The notes: generated by a model not told the origin, from the letters alone. A stretch of DNA of 64,000 bases from Prostheceraeus crozeri (GCA_907163375.1 CAJQUW010001648.1:1-64000), one strand, 5' to 3'. Positions 53,569-62,288 are shown, counted from the stretch's first letter. A program made the numbers and translations.

Positions 53569-54084
53569 ATGAATTCTACAAATTCCGAAAATTTAATTAA
53601 ATTAAAAATTTCTAATTTAGATTTATTGAATTATCTATTAAACAAAAATAAAAACTCAAATTGTAAAATTTATGAAGGTAACGACATACAAAAAACATTA
53701 GAAAACTTTCCTGGATTTATTTGGAGTAAATATTCGAAAGAAAAACATCTTCCTGGTCATTCATATACCGGTCCAGGAACTCGATTAGATATAAGACTAG
53801 ATGAGAATAATAATCCGAAACCAGGTGAAGAACCAATAAATAGAGTAGATGCCGCAGCTTACAGGCATGATTTAGCTTATCGAAATCATGATCTAAGTTC
53901 TCGACATGCAGCTGATAAGAAGATGATTCAAGAATTAGATAGTATTCAAAATCCTACATTTAGAGAAAAAATTGAAAGAATGTTTGTTAAGAAAGCTTTA
54001 CAAGCTAAAATATTATTCGGTCAGGGTTTAAATGAAACGACAGCAAAGCTGTCTGAGAGCAACGCTCGAACCTACGCGTCCTGA
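53569..54084 (+). CDS. Polinton phospholipase A2-like protein (parvovirus VP1 type)
   Basis: Residues about 65-110 carry GHSYTGPGTRLDIRLDENNN, then NRVDAAAYRHDLAYRNHD. This is the Ca-binding loop (Y-x-G-P-G) and catalytic His-Asp helix (D-x-x-A-x-x-H-D-x-x-Y) of the compact PLA2 found in parvovirus VP1 and some Polinton proteins. In such viruses it breaches the endosomal membrane during entry. A double hairpin (54039-54067) encodes the last residues, where the gene overlaps the integrase frame. Confidence 0.8.
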   Translation: MNSTNSENLIKLKISNLDLLNYLLNKNKNSNCKIYEGNDIQKTLENFPGFIWSKYSKEKHLPGHSYTGPGTRLDIRLDENNNPKPGEEPINRVDAAAYRHDLAYRNHDLSSRHAADKKMIQELDSIQNPTFREKIERMFVKKALQAKILFGQGLNETTAKLSESNARTYAS

Positions 54085-54862
54085 AATTCATAAAGAATAC
54101 AGAAAGCCTAAATATTTATTGAAAGTAAAAGTATTTAATAAAGATGATATTTGGAGTGCTGATCTTATTCATATGCCGAATGAAAGGGACTACAAATACG
54201 CATTGACCGTTATAGATTTATATACACGATACGCTTGGGTAAAGCCTTTAAAAAATAAAAGTGGTCTATCAGTTAAATATGCGTTTGAAGAAATCTTTAA
54301 AGAAAGTAAGAGAAAGCCAAAAAAATTGTTTGTTGATAAAGGGTCGGAATTTTATAACAGAAACGTTCAGCCACTATTTGAAACTGTTTATTCAACTGAA
54401 AATGCAGGAAAGGCCGTAGTGATAGAAAGATTCAATCGGACGTTAAAAAATAAATTATTCAAGAAATTTACTGAGCAAAGAAATCAGAAATGGTTGAAGA
54501 TATTACCAGGAATTGTAGAAGAGTACAATAATAAAGTTCATTCTGGTATTGAAGAAACTCCAAAGAATGCTTCTGACGACCCTGATTTGATAAGAAAGAA
54601 AATATTCGAGAATAATTATTCAAATGAGAGTAATCCGAATTTGCAGAAACTTAAGCCGAAATTTAAGGTTGGAGATAGAGTTAGAATATTAAAGTATAAG
54701 AATAAATTTGAAAAAGGCTTCGTTGGCTATTGGACTAAAGAAATATTTGAAGTTTGTAAAATAAATCAAACTTATCCGATTACTTACGAAATCAAAGATT
54801 TAGATGATGAAAATATCAGAGGCCGATTTTATCAAAATGAATTACAACGAACTGATTTTTAA
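54032..54862 (+). CDS. Polinton retroviral-type integrase
   Basis: The 276-residue frame carries the rve core: DDIWSADLIHMPN (first Asp, residue 44), KKLFVDKGSEFYN (second Asp, residue 102) and KAVVIERFNRTLKN (Glu, residue 132). A C-terminal SH3/chromo-like part follows, KPKFKVGDRVRILKYKNKF. It inserts the element and makes the 6-bp target duplication. It overlaps the PLA2-like gene by about 50 bases in another frame, and the C-termini of integrase and protease genes overlap on opposite strands. Confidence 0.9.
   Translation: MKRQQSCLRATLEPTRPEIHKEYRKPKYLLKVKVFNKDDIWSADLIHMPNERDYKYALTVIDLYTRYAWVKPLKNKSGLSVKYAFEEIFKESKRKPKKLFVDKGSEFYNRNVQPLFETVYSTENAGKAVVIERFNRTLKNKLFKKFTEQRNQKWLKILPGIVEEYNNKVHSGIEETPKNASDDPDLIRKKIFENNYSNESNPNLQKLKPKFKVGDRVRILKYKNKFEKGFVGYWTKEIFEVCKINQTYPITYEIKDLDDENIRGRFYQNELQRTDF
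54039..54067. repeat. Double-hairpin element in Polinton
   Basis: GACAGC-AAA-GCTGTC (54039-54053) then GAGC-AAC-GCTC (54057-54067), at the overlap of the PLA2-like and integrase frames, contributing residues to both. Confidence 0.8.
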
Positions 54863-55307
54863 TTATCATTATCATTATTATTGGAACTAACGTTTTTCGG
54901 GAATTAAATTCCCTATTCAATTCTAACATAATATCTAGAAATGGTACTCCTTCCTGTAATTTAAATAAAACATAAAGACATAATTGACCGCAATATGTAG
55001 TTCCTGGTTTTTGAATTTGAAATGTATTATAAGTTCCATTGCCAAGTAATTTTTTGACTTCATTTGTAGGTGGAAGTCCGTATGAGTCAAAATAGTAATT
55101 ATCTCCATTTTTATTAGACATACCTGCAGACCAATGTACACCTTTTTCATCTGACGTATGAAGATTTGTTATGAAATTTACAGTTGGCTTATTTTTTAGG
55201 AATTGTAATTCGTCTCTCATTAGAACATGAAAATTCTTTATTCCTAATTGATTTGCAATTTTCTTTAGATCAAAATTTGTAGTTGTTTGGTTCCATATAA
55301 TTTTCAA
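54816..55307 (-). CDS. Polinton adenain-like cysteine protease
   Basis: The frame of about 163 residues shows the adenain triad: KGVHWSAGM (His 58), YYFDSYGLPP (Asp 74) and TTYCGQLCLYVL (Cys 110), with the Gln of the oxyanion hole just before. It matures capsid proteins in adenoviruses and is the standard Polinton protease. It has no clear ATG at its upstream edge, so the natural start is slightly upstream. It runs against the integrase gene, overlapping its end. Confidence 0.9.
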   Translation of the reverse strand: MKIIWNQTTTNFDLKKIANQLGIKNFHVLMRDELQFLKNKPTVNFITNLHTSDEKGVHWSAGMSNKNGDNYYFDSYGLPPTNEVKKLLGNGTYNTFQIQKPGTTYCGQLCLYVLFKLQEGVPFLDIMLELNREFNSRKTLVPIIMIMIIKNQFVVIHFDKIGL

Positions 55308-56205
55308 AAACTCATTTATGTTGCTGATTTTATAATAAAAAAATGTCTTAAGGGACCCCTAGAAGTCAGAAGGAGGGGTATTTGATTTAAAACTGTTCTC
55401 TAATGATGACTTTCCTTACTACTTATTCGATTTTGAAATGATCATATTATAATTATTCTAATCTATATTGTTTTACATATTTCCATTTTCTTCATGAACT
55501 TCATTTGTTAATATGTTTCATCGTTAAAATCATTGTTTAAAATTGCCATAACAACTAACCCGCATATCGGCGTTTATGCGTTCTGAGTTCACAAGAAGAA
55601 TTTTATTGTCATTTGCTTTTATTGTCAATGCACTCTTATGTGCTTAATCTATTCATGTCTTCACAATGGAAGTACTTTACTACCCGTATGTGTTTGGCAA
55701 ACGCTAAATGAATTTTGCAAATCGATTTTCTAAAACTGAATTTGAAAACAGACTTTGAAAATAGATTTTGAAAACAGATTCTGAAAATAATTTACGTAGG
55801 GTAAATTGAAATGTCAAAACTTTTACGCACCGCGTAAGTTGAAATGTCAAAAGTTTACGGATGCGTAAATTGAAATGACAAAAGATTCTCCACGATAATT
55901 TTAGGAGAAGTTGTTAGATGTTTCCATTGCTAGAACAATAAATCTCTTTCTCTCTTCAATCTCTGTCTCTCTTCAATTATCAGCCAGTGTACGGGTTCAT
56001 TGAATAATTTTGAGTTTATGAGTTACAATGATCTCTAGTTCACACAATTAGTACTTTAAATAACGTTGAGAATGCAATAACGAAGAATGTCTAAGTAATA
56101 ATTGCGTCTTCTTAATTTATCATAATGCTCTAATCTTAATAATAATTGAGATCAATTTCACTTGTTTTTAATTGAGATAACGAAGGATATAGTCTTTTGG
56201 TTTCT
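55308..56205. other. Polinton non-coding region with small tandem repeats
   Basis: No gene is seen. A roughly 33-bp unit GTAA(A/G)TTGAAATG(T/A)CAAAAG repeats about three times at 55798-55884. GAAAA(C/T)AGA-type units repeat at 55740-55790. Confidence 0.7.
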
Positions 56206-56728
56206 TCCACTTTTGTTTCTTCCATTTTTAAAGAAATATTTTTAGTCACATGATATATTTTAAAAACCTGAAAGATGGATAAAATTCATGAATTTGAAAT
56301 TCTCAACTTTTATGATTTTCGGTGTCCTGGAACGGTCATGATTTTCAAGGTAAAAATTTTAATTCTCAAATTTGAGATTCTTAACTTTTATGATTTTCGG
56401 TGTCCTGGAACGGTCATGATTTTAAGGGTGAAAATTGTAATTCTCAAATTTCAGATTTTGAAAAATTTGAAAAATTGGGTATTTTTAAAAACGCCTAAAT
56501 TTATGAATTTAGGTCTTCATAACCTGAAAAATGACCAAAATTCATGAATTTATGTCGTTTTTAAAAATACTATTTTTTGAAAAAATCGGTATCTTTAAAA
56601 ACGACTAAATTCATGAATTTAGGTCTTAAAAACCTGAAAAAGGGTCTAAATTCATGAATTTATGTCGTTTTTAAAGATGCTATTTTTTGAATTTTATGGT
56701 GTCCTGGAACGGTCTTTTGCCCATTACT
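56206..56728 (-). repeat. Polinton right terminal inverted repeat
   Basis: About 523 bp complements the left TIR. It differs mainly by an extra internal repeat unit; GGTGTCCTGGAACGGTC occurs three times (56329, 56398, 56698). Confidence 0.95.
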
Positions 56729-56734
56729 TGCATG

Positions 56735-56853
56735 TTCATTCAAGTTGTAGGTATGTACTTTATACTTTTCCCATGAGGGTCTGGAATCACAATGTAGCAG
56801 TGATCATTATGTAGAATCATCTCTTGAATGCAAATAAATACAATGCCGTCTCC
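56735..56853 (-). pseudogene. Unrecognised fragment, virus-like block
   Basis: Between the Polinton and the mariner the minus strand reads GDGIVFICIQEMILHNDHCY and then IVIPDPHGKSIKYIPTT. It is protein-like and lies in the coding region into which both elements inserted. No family is recognised. Confidence 0.4.
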
Positions 56854-56855
56854 TA

Positions 56856-58650
56856 CAGGGTGATTCAGAAGTAGTCTACTGGTTTCAACTAGCTGTAATT
56901 TCTTTAGTACTGCAGATATCAACTTGAAATTTGTTGTGCTTAGGCAGAAGACTGGGAAATTTTGCCTGACAAATCCCTCGTCTATGATAACAGATAATTG
57001 ACCAGTAAAATACATGTACATGCACATGTGCTATTAACACCTGTAATAATCGCAGATTTTAAGTAATGAAGTCATTTGAAGTTTCTCACACTGCTTTTCA
57101 TCGTCAATTATGTGCATTGCGAGCAACCACAGTGTTTCAACTCTTCAAGTGTTAGCTTTCTGTCATATGCCATCAGCTATCTATGTAAATTCACTCATGT
57201 CATCTCTTATTCATCAACAATAATTGTCAATCGATAGCTTAAGCTTCAAGTTCAAAATTGAATCTGTGAATCGTTCTCTTTTATTCATTCTTGTTCAGTA
57301 GACAGAAGCATTGTGTCAGCCATGGAACGCCGTACTCCAGTGGAACGCTATTTCTTAGCTCATTTGATGGATACACACGATAGTGCAACGACAGTGCAGA
57401 GAGAATTCGCGAAGCGTTTTGGACTCAGATCACGTGATCCACGACCCTGTCCGGCTACCATCCGAACAGCCCAAGAAGATGCCCACACATTAGGACTGGC
57501 ATCATTACCGAGGAATGGACGCGACCGTGACGCAAGGAGCGATGAGAACGTTTCTCGTGTCCTTCAATCCATTGAAGATAATCCTCAGACTTCACAGCGC
57601 CGTTTATCGAACGAGCACAACTTATCGCAGCCTACTGTGAATCGCATACTCAAGGAGGCGAAATTCCATCCCTATAGACTACGAGCCGTCCATTCCATGA
57701 ATGAGGAGGATCATGAAAATCGTGTTGACTTTGCTTCAGAAATGTTAAATGAACTCGAACACAATCCTAACTTTTTCTGGCAAATTCTTTTCAGTGATGA
57801 AGCAATGTTCCACACGTGTGGTGGAGTAAACAAGTAAAATACCCGTTATTATGCTCTTTCCGATCCGAATTTCACTATCGAAAAGCCTCTACACTCGCCA
57901 AAAGTCTGTTTCTGGGTGGGTGTAACATGGGATCGCATATTCGGTCCATACTTCTTTACCGACGACAAAGGAAATTACGCCAACGTTGATGGCCAAGGCT
58001 ACAGGAAAATGCTTGAGACATGGCTATACCCTCAACTGCAGTAATTCGAACCCTTTGACAATGGTACGCTTTTCTTCCAGCAAGACGGTGCTACACCCCA
58101 TACTTCGAAGATTGCGTGCGAGTTTCTCCGCGACATCTTCCCCGGCAGACTAATTTCACGGAGGGGAGATATCCACTGGCCAGCTCGGAGTCCAGACTTA
58201 ACACCCCTTGACTTCTGGCTTTGGAGCGACATCAAAGCGAAAGTTTACACAACTCACATTGCCAATCTGATTGAGTTGAGGAGACGTATTGAGCTGGAAA
58301 TAAGAAGAATTTCACCTCAAACACGAAGGAATGCTATCACTGCATTTGAAAGTCGTCTGCAGCACCTACTCCAAGTCGAGGGAAGACATATTAAATGACA
58401 CTACTCAGGCATTAATGACTAATTAGTAATTATATTTTTTAAGCTAAATTATCGAGACTTCTTAATTAATGTAAATGTATAATTTTTACATGTATTTTAC
58501 TAGATCTTTTATCTGTTATCATAGACGAGGGATTTGTCAGGCAAAAATTCCCAGTCTTCTGCCTAAGCACAACAAATTTCAAGTTGATATCTGCAGTACT
58601 AAAGAAATTACAGCTAGTTGAAACCAGTAGACTACTTCTGTATCACCCTG
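56856..58650 (+). mobile_element. Mariner-superfamily transposon, DD41D type, young copy
   Basis: CAGGGTGAT(T/A)CAGAAGTAGT starts the left end at 56856 and its complement ends at 58650, with TA on both sides (56854-56855 and 58651-58652). The inverted repeats extend about 170 bp and are nearly identical, so the insertion is recent. The element lies inside minus-strand coding sequence of the virus-like block. Confidence 0.95.
57322..58398 (+). pseudogene. DD41D mariner transposase
   Basis: From ATG 57322: MERRTPVERYFLAHLMDTHD and SLPRNGRDRDARSDENVSRV (helix-turn-helix DNA-binding half). The catalytic half has WQILFSDEAMFHTCGGVNK (first Asp), TLFFQQDGATPHTSKIACEF (second) and WPARSPDLTPLDFWLW (third); 41 residues separate the second and third. 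It ends at TGA near 58396. The frame is continuous except for two in-frame TAA stops, at 57835 and 58042, so the copy is inactive but only slightly decayed. Confidence 0.92.
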
Positions 58651-58652
58651 TA

Positions 58653-58806
58653 CGTTAATGACACGGCAAGAGTTGGATAGGATTGCGCGATGCAACCTTC
58701 GTAGATGAAAGCGTTCTATAGTTATCTGAAGTTGACGTTTCATATTATGAAATGTAACACACTGACTTTTCCATGATACATGGAGCCATGCTGATAATTT
58801 CCACAT
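58653..58806 (-). pseudogene. Unrecognised fragment, virus-like block
   Basis: The minus strand reads MWKLSAWLHVSWKSQCVTFH then ERFHLRRLHRAILSNSCRV up to the mariner edge. Protein-like, with a possible ATG at 58806. Related coding resumes beyond the mariner at 56853. Confidence 0.4.
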
Positions 58807-58962
58807 GATTAAAACCTGAGTGAAGAAGGGTATGCCTAAGAAAGAAGGAGAGAGACATGTTCATGTGTGGCATGGTGAGTGTACATTTTCTTTCTTGATA
58901 CGGTGGCCGTTAGGCCGTGATCTCATAAAGACCGATGGTGCGTTCTCAGTGTGTGGAGAGTG

Positions 58963-59559
58963 TTACTGTAGTTGATCATCATCAACATGGACATCATTTT
59001 TAAAGGTGATGGAGACAAGATAGGGATTCGACGTAAACAACCTTCCGTCCCTGCGCGGAACCATGTAGATGGTTTGAATTTTAATTTCGAAGGAGTAAAA
59101 TCCTTTTCCCAAAATGGGGAGTGGTTTGCAATTGAGTAAGTCGAATTCGCTGCCCTCCTTTTCATGGATGATGAGACAGTGTCTATCCATATGAACATAC
59201 ATGTATCGTCTTTCCATGATGGGAACTTGTGACCGCTTCCCATTGTGTCGAACAATTTCTTTGGGAATGGTGAGATTTTCTTTCAGGAATGTTTCAAGAG
59301 TATTGAATTGTAACCGTGTCCAATAGTCTAACGGCACACACACGGCCACTCCATACTTTGTTGACATAACCTTTAGATAATCTATCCGATGACTTGGAGT
59401 TTTTATGGTTACGGCTTCTCCATGATGAGTTATCTTTTGATTGAAAGCATTTTTACCCGATGCTAAAGTAAGGGAGTTCAGTGTATCCAGTGCGAGAGCA
59501 GAGGAGTTGATGGCTTCGAGCAACTGCATGGTTAGCGCAAGGACGGAAATGATTGCCAT
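58963..59559 (-). CDS. Protein B, virus-like block
   Basis: The protein has about 189-199 residues depending on whether ATG 59559 or 59529 is used; a TATAAAA box (59575-59581) favours 59529. The core reads VAVCVPLDYWTRLQFNTLET, VPIMERRYMYVHMDRHCLII and GKGFYSFEIKIQTIYMVPRR. A paralogue, B', lies at 61363-61983 with the same order (PFDNWLRQQLDILED ... GFYSFHIEVPVVYVGPHQ). A central helix is flanked by strands. Family and function are unknown. It is the last gene of the minus-strand cassette and is open throughout. Confidence 0.6.
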   Translation of the reverse strand: MAIISVLALTMQLLEAINSSALALDTLNSLTLASGKNAFNQKITHHGEAVTIKTPSHRIDYLKVMSTKYGVAVCVPLDYWTRLQFNTLETFLKENLTIPKEIVRHNGKRSQVPIMERRYMYVHMDRHCLIIHEKEGSEFDLLNCKPLPILGKGFYSFEIKIQTIYMVPRRDGRLFTSNPYLVSITFKNDVHVDDDQLQ

Positions 59560-59574
59560 GAGCTCAGTCGACCG

Positions 59575-59581
59575 TTTTATA
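59575..59581 (-). promoter_or_regulatory. TATA box of gene B
   Basis: TATAAAA on the minus strand, 46 bases before ATG 59529 and 16 before ATG 59559. Confidence 0.55.
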
Positions 59582-59728
59582 AGCAGACCTAGCTCCAATC
59601 ACATGCGTTTCCCTTTTCTCGTTTTCCATGTCTTTGTTGCATGACAGAGTTATCGCACGTGAACTTTTGACAGCGTGGGTGGAAACCTTCCCTCTTACAA
59701 AGTCGTTCTAGTCCTCACAAAGACTTGA

Positions 59729-59906
59729 GTGACACGCCCCTTCTAGCGAACAAAGACGCATTCATTTATCTAACAAAGAGCCTGATAGTAATGCACAAAG
59801 CGCAATGACTCATGTTGTGACACGCCCCTTTTCTCGAACAAAGACGCATTCATTTATCTAACAAAGAGCCCAATAGTAATACACAAAGCGCAATGACTCA
59901 TGTTGC
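59729..59906. repeat. Tandem duplication of about 87 bp upstream of gene B
   Basis: Two copies carry GTGACACGCCCCTT, AACAAAGACGCATTCATTTA, CTAACAAAGAGCC and CACAAAGCGCAATGACTCAT with few differences. They lie between genes A and B, in front of B's TATA box, and could be an enhancer-like repeat. Confidence 0.85.
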
Positions 59907-59954
59907 TCTATACACCATTACAAAATACTCAGTGAAAAGAAATCTTTATTGCAT

Positions 59955-60401
59955 CTACACAATGTGTCGCGCATCAAACAAAGTCGTGGATGTAAACACA
60001 TTCAGTTGAATCATGGTATGTTTAACAACGTACGCATTTCCTTCCAACGTCTCTTCTATTCTCTCCATAATTTTCTCCATATGACGGACATAAAATTGAT
60101 CACCAAGAGTAATCCATTCTGTGCAATAAGATCCAAAAGGAAGTGGTTTTTGCAAATCTTTCAACTCTATATAAGCAACGAGTCTACCCTTTACATCTTG
60201 AGGTTGTAAACTCTCCATCAATCTTTTGAAGAGAGGAAAGCTTTCAGTGAGCACTACTTTCATATCATTCATCTTCATTTTAAATGTAAGTTTCCAATCT
60301 TGTAAAAATCCATCGAATCCTTGTTGATCAAGTGTCAAATGACACATGTGGTTACTTAAGGTACGATGCGCCATCATAAACGTTGTGACTATAGATTTCA
60401 C
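59955..60401 (-). CDS. Protein A, virus-like block
   Basis: A protein of about 148 residues (internal ATGs give somewhat shorter forms) with FPLFKRLMESLQPQDVKGRL and VAYIELKDLQKPLPFGSYCT, then DQFYVRHMEKIMERIEET. A shorter paralogue, A', is at 62630-62980 (LLMDSLINKDVKGRLVAEIE). No domain is recognised. It is encoded between C and B on the minus strand with short gaps. Confidence 0.55.
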   Translation of the reverse strand: MKSIVTTFMMAHRTLSNHMCHLTLDQQGFDGFLQDWKLTFKMKMNDMKVVLTESFPLFKRLMESLQPQDVKGRLVAYIELKDLQKPLPFGSYCTEWITLGDQFYVRHMEKIMERIEETLEGNAYVVKHTMIQLNVFTSTTLFDARHIV

Positions 60402-60582
60402 ATTGCTTCAATGACTTCCACTATGAATAAAACAGAAATAACAAGCATGTTCCACTATAAGTTTATTCAACACCAAACAAAATTCACAAGTACAGAATAC
60501 ACTTCATAAAATGATCATCATTCATTCACAAGGAGTAAAAACATGTTTTACATAGACCCATGCTGTTGACAATAATATACAG

Positions 60583-61095
60583 TTAATAAACGTCATAGAG
60601 ACTACAATGCCAGCGTGAAGAGAGTTTTGCAATGTAGGTGGCTTTATTTCTAGTATTACAATGGGATGGTGGTCTGTACAAGTGATGTCTCTCACCGAAA
60701 CATATAGCCATGTCAAAAATCATTTCATCTCTAAACTTCTTTTGATGAAAGTCTTGTCTTACACGATCCACCCAACATGGTAAATATAAATTATCAATGT
60801 GCAACTGAAGTGTTGTTGTTTCTCGTTCAGAATCATTTCCTAATATTTTAACAATATGAAAACCTGACAGCCACCGTTTGAAATCACTTATCAAATACGT
60901 TTCATTTTCAAATCCAATATGAATCAAAATAGAAGGATCAAGTCCATGCACATGACGCCGTGACCATTCGTCTTTGTGTGGAGGACAGTAGGCAAATCTA
61001 TGATATACACTAACAACAGTTTGATCACTTTCTCTCATTGCAATAGCACTCAATTCCTCCATGGGTGTTCCCTCACTGTCTATGAAGATGACAAC
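60583..61095 (-). CDS. Protein C with DxEG exonuclease-like motif, virus-like block
   Basis: The open frame begins VVIFIDSEGTPMEELSAIAM just after TTGATATTGTAG, which could be a splice acceptor. It continues FAYCPPHKDEWSRRHVHGLD, FENETYLISDFKRWLSGFHI, and a Cys/His-rich end. D-x-E-G at a strand end, followed by 'E-L-(S)-A', is the first motif of DEDD 3'-5' exonucleases; later motifs are not certain. A DNA- or RNA-trimming nuclease is a reasonable inference, not shown. Confidence 0.5.
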   Translation of the reverse strand, partial: VVIFIDSEGTPMEELSAIAMRESDQTVVSVYHRFAYCPPHKDEWSRRHVHGLDPSILIHIGFENETYLISDFKRWLSGFHIVKILGNDSERETTTLQLHIDNLYLPCWVDRVRQDFHQKKFRDEMIFDMAICFGERHHLYRPPSHCNTRNKATYIAKLSSRWHCSLYDVY

Positions 61096-61117
61096 CTACA
61101 ATATCAAAAAGACTTCA

Positions 61118-61297
61118 TTACAAAATAATACATTGAGCAGGAACTTTACAAGGATGTCTGTCCTTTACATAACAAAAGATACATACAACATGATTACAAT
61201 GTTTTATTTGAACATAACGCGCAAGATCGCGTTTTCCACATTCACTACATACTAACTGATTACAATACTTAAGACTTCTCTTTGGTGGTAACACCAT
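61118..61297 (-). CDS. RING-like zinc protein, virus-like block
   Basis: From ATG 61297: MVLPPKRSLKYCNQLVCSEC, then GKRDLARYVQIKHCNHVVCI and FCYVKDRHPCKVPAQC. The spacing C-x4-C-x2-C ... C-x-H-x3-C-x2-C ... C resembles a RING or RING-like zinc fold. It follows gene B' closely and precedes protein C. Viral RING proteins often act as ubiquitin ligases; function here is unknown. Confidence 0.5.
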   Translation of the reverse strand: MVLPPKRSLKYCNQLVCSECGKRDLARYVQIKHCNHVVCIFCYVKDRHPCKVPAQCIIL

Positions 61298-61362
61298 CTT
61301 TCTTTGATGTGCGATGACGTTTAGGTTTAGTGACAGGTTCTTGACACTCTTTGACACAAGAA

Positions 61363-61983
61363 TCAATGACTCTCAATGTGATCAAGTCTTGTTAACTCAA
61401 GTTGATGATGAATTTGAGCAATGCGCAAATTGAGAGAAATCAAATTCCCGTCAGATTGATGAGGTCCCACATAAACAACAGGCACCTCAATATGAAAGGA
61501 ATAGAAGCCTGCGGCTAACGATGACAATTCTGTTTCAACTGTCACTCCTGAAGTGACTTTACAATACTTGCTTTGCAAAATATAGCAGCGAGTGCCGCGA
61601 TACAAAGGTTTATAATAAGAAGTTTTCTTTTCTGGCCACAACTGTAATAGTTCAGTAGGAATAAGAGCCTTTTGCCTCACAACGTCTTCTAAAATGTCAA
61701 GCTGCTGACGTAACCAATTATCAAAGGGGATACTCAGGTTTTGACCGCAACGATTTACTTGCGTATCCACTTTTGGTAAGTATACCGCCGGCGTTTGAAG
61801 ATAGAGTCGAACACCATTGTAGCGCACTTGTTGTTTGTAGGTAGGATAGCCGTGAATTACCTGTTCAATTTTCGGATTCCACAGCTCGAGATGTTGAGGT
61901 ATCAGTGATACAGCAGTTGGAGTAGGATTCATGGCCATGGCAGTCTGTAACGAAAGAATACCACTAAGTACATTCATGATCAT
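61363..61983 (-). CDS. Protein B', paralogue of B, virus-like block
   Basis: A 206-residue protein starting MIMNVLSGILSLQTAMAMNP. It carries LSIPFDNWLRQQLDILEDVV, KPLYRGTRCYILQSKYCKV and AAGFYSFHIEVPVVYVGPHQ followed by SDGNLISLNLRIAQI. The same blocks occur in B in the same order, so the pair arose by duplication long ago (roughly a quarter of residues shared by eye). It is open throughout. Function unknown. Confidence 0.6.
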   Translation of the reverse strand: MIMNVLSGILSLQTAMAMNPTPTAVSLIPQHLELWNPKIEQVIHGYPTYKQQVRYNGVRLYLQTPAVYLPKVDTQVNRCGQNLSIPFDNWLRQQLDILEDVVRQKALIPTELLQLWPEKKTSYYKPLYRGTRCYILQSKYCKVTSGVTVETELSSLAAGFYSFHIEVPVVYVGPHQSDGNLISLNLRIAQIHHQLELTRLDHIESH

Positions 61984-62061
61984 CAGAGAAAAGAAAATTG
62001 TTAGCTTAGCAGTGACATATGAGGTGACCCTAAAAAGGAACTTTTGGGGCGTTCACAGGAT

Positions 62062-62288
62062 TTAAAGCTTATCACCAAAGTCTAAGTCTTCGTCATCGTC
62101 CAGTAAATTAAATGTCTTGGGCTTAGGACCCGAATTGAGTTTCAATTCCCTAAAAGACTAAAAGGTAAAGCATCTAGGTGGTGGAGGTGGTGATGGTTCA
62201 ACAAAATAAGCTTGTACAATCATCGGCCACACACTCTCCTGCGTCTCTCTTCTAAAATGTTGGTAAGGTTTAGGCCAGACAGTCATGA
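62062..62288 (-). pseudogene. Small protein with Pro run and acidic tail, virus-like block
   Basis: ATG 62288 opens MTVWPKPYQHFRRETQESVW, then VEPSPPPPPRCF; the acidic end LLDDDEDLDFGDKL is reached by 62062. It is broken about once. Two TATAAAAG boxes lie about 110-135 bases upstream. No homologue is recognised. Confidence 0.45.

Larger units (their letters stand above)
39815..56728. mobile_element. Polinton/Maverick, near-complete (16.9 kb)
   Basis: Terminal inverted repeats of about 0.5 kb start AGTAATGGGCAAAAGACC, and TGCATG is present on both sides (39809-39814 and 56729-56734), the 6-bp target duplication expected of Polintons. All hallmark genes are present: A32-like ATPase, penton-like and hexon-like capsid proteins, adenain-like protease, integrase and protein-primed PolB, plus PLA2-like, membrane, pX-like and coiled-coil genes. 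The body is far more AT-rich than its surroundings. The TIRs are nearly identical and most genes open, so the insertion is recent. About five breaks are seen, mostly in the polymerase region; not functional as it stands. Confidence 0.95.

Noticed and set aside
57313-57321. Earlier start for the young mariner transposase
   Set aside because: The codons before 57322 begin with GTG; ATG 57322 matches the expected N-terminus of the helix-turn-helix domain.
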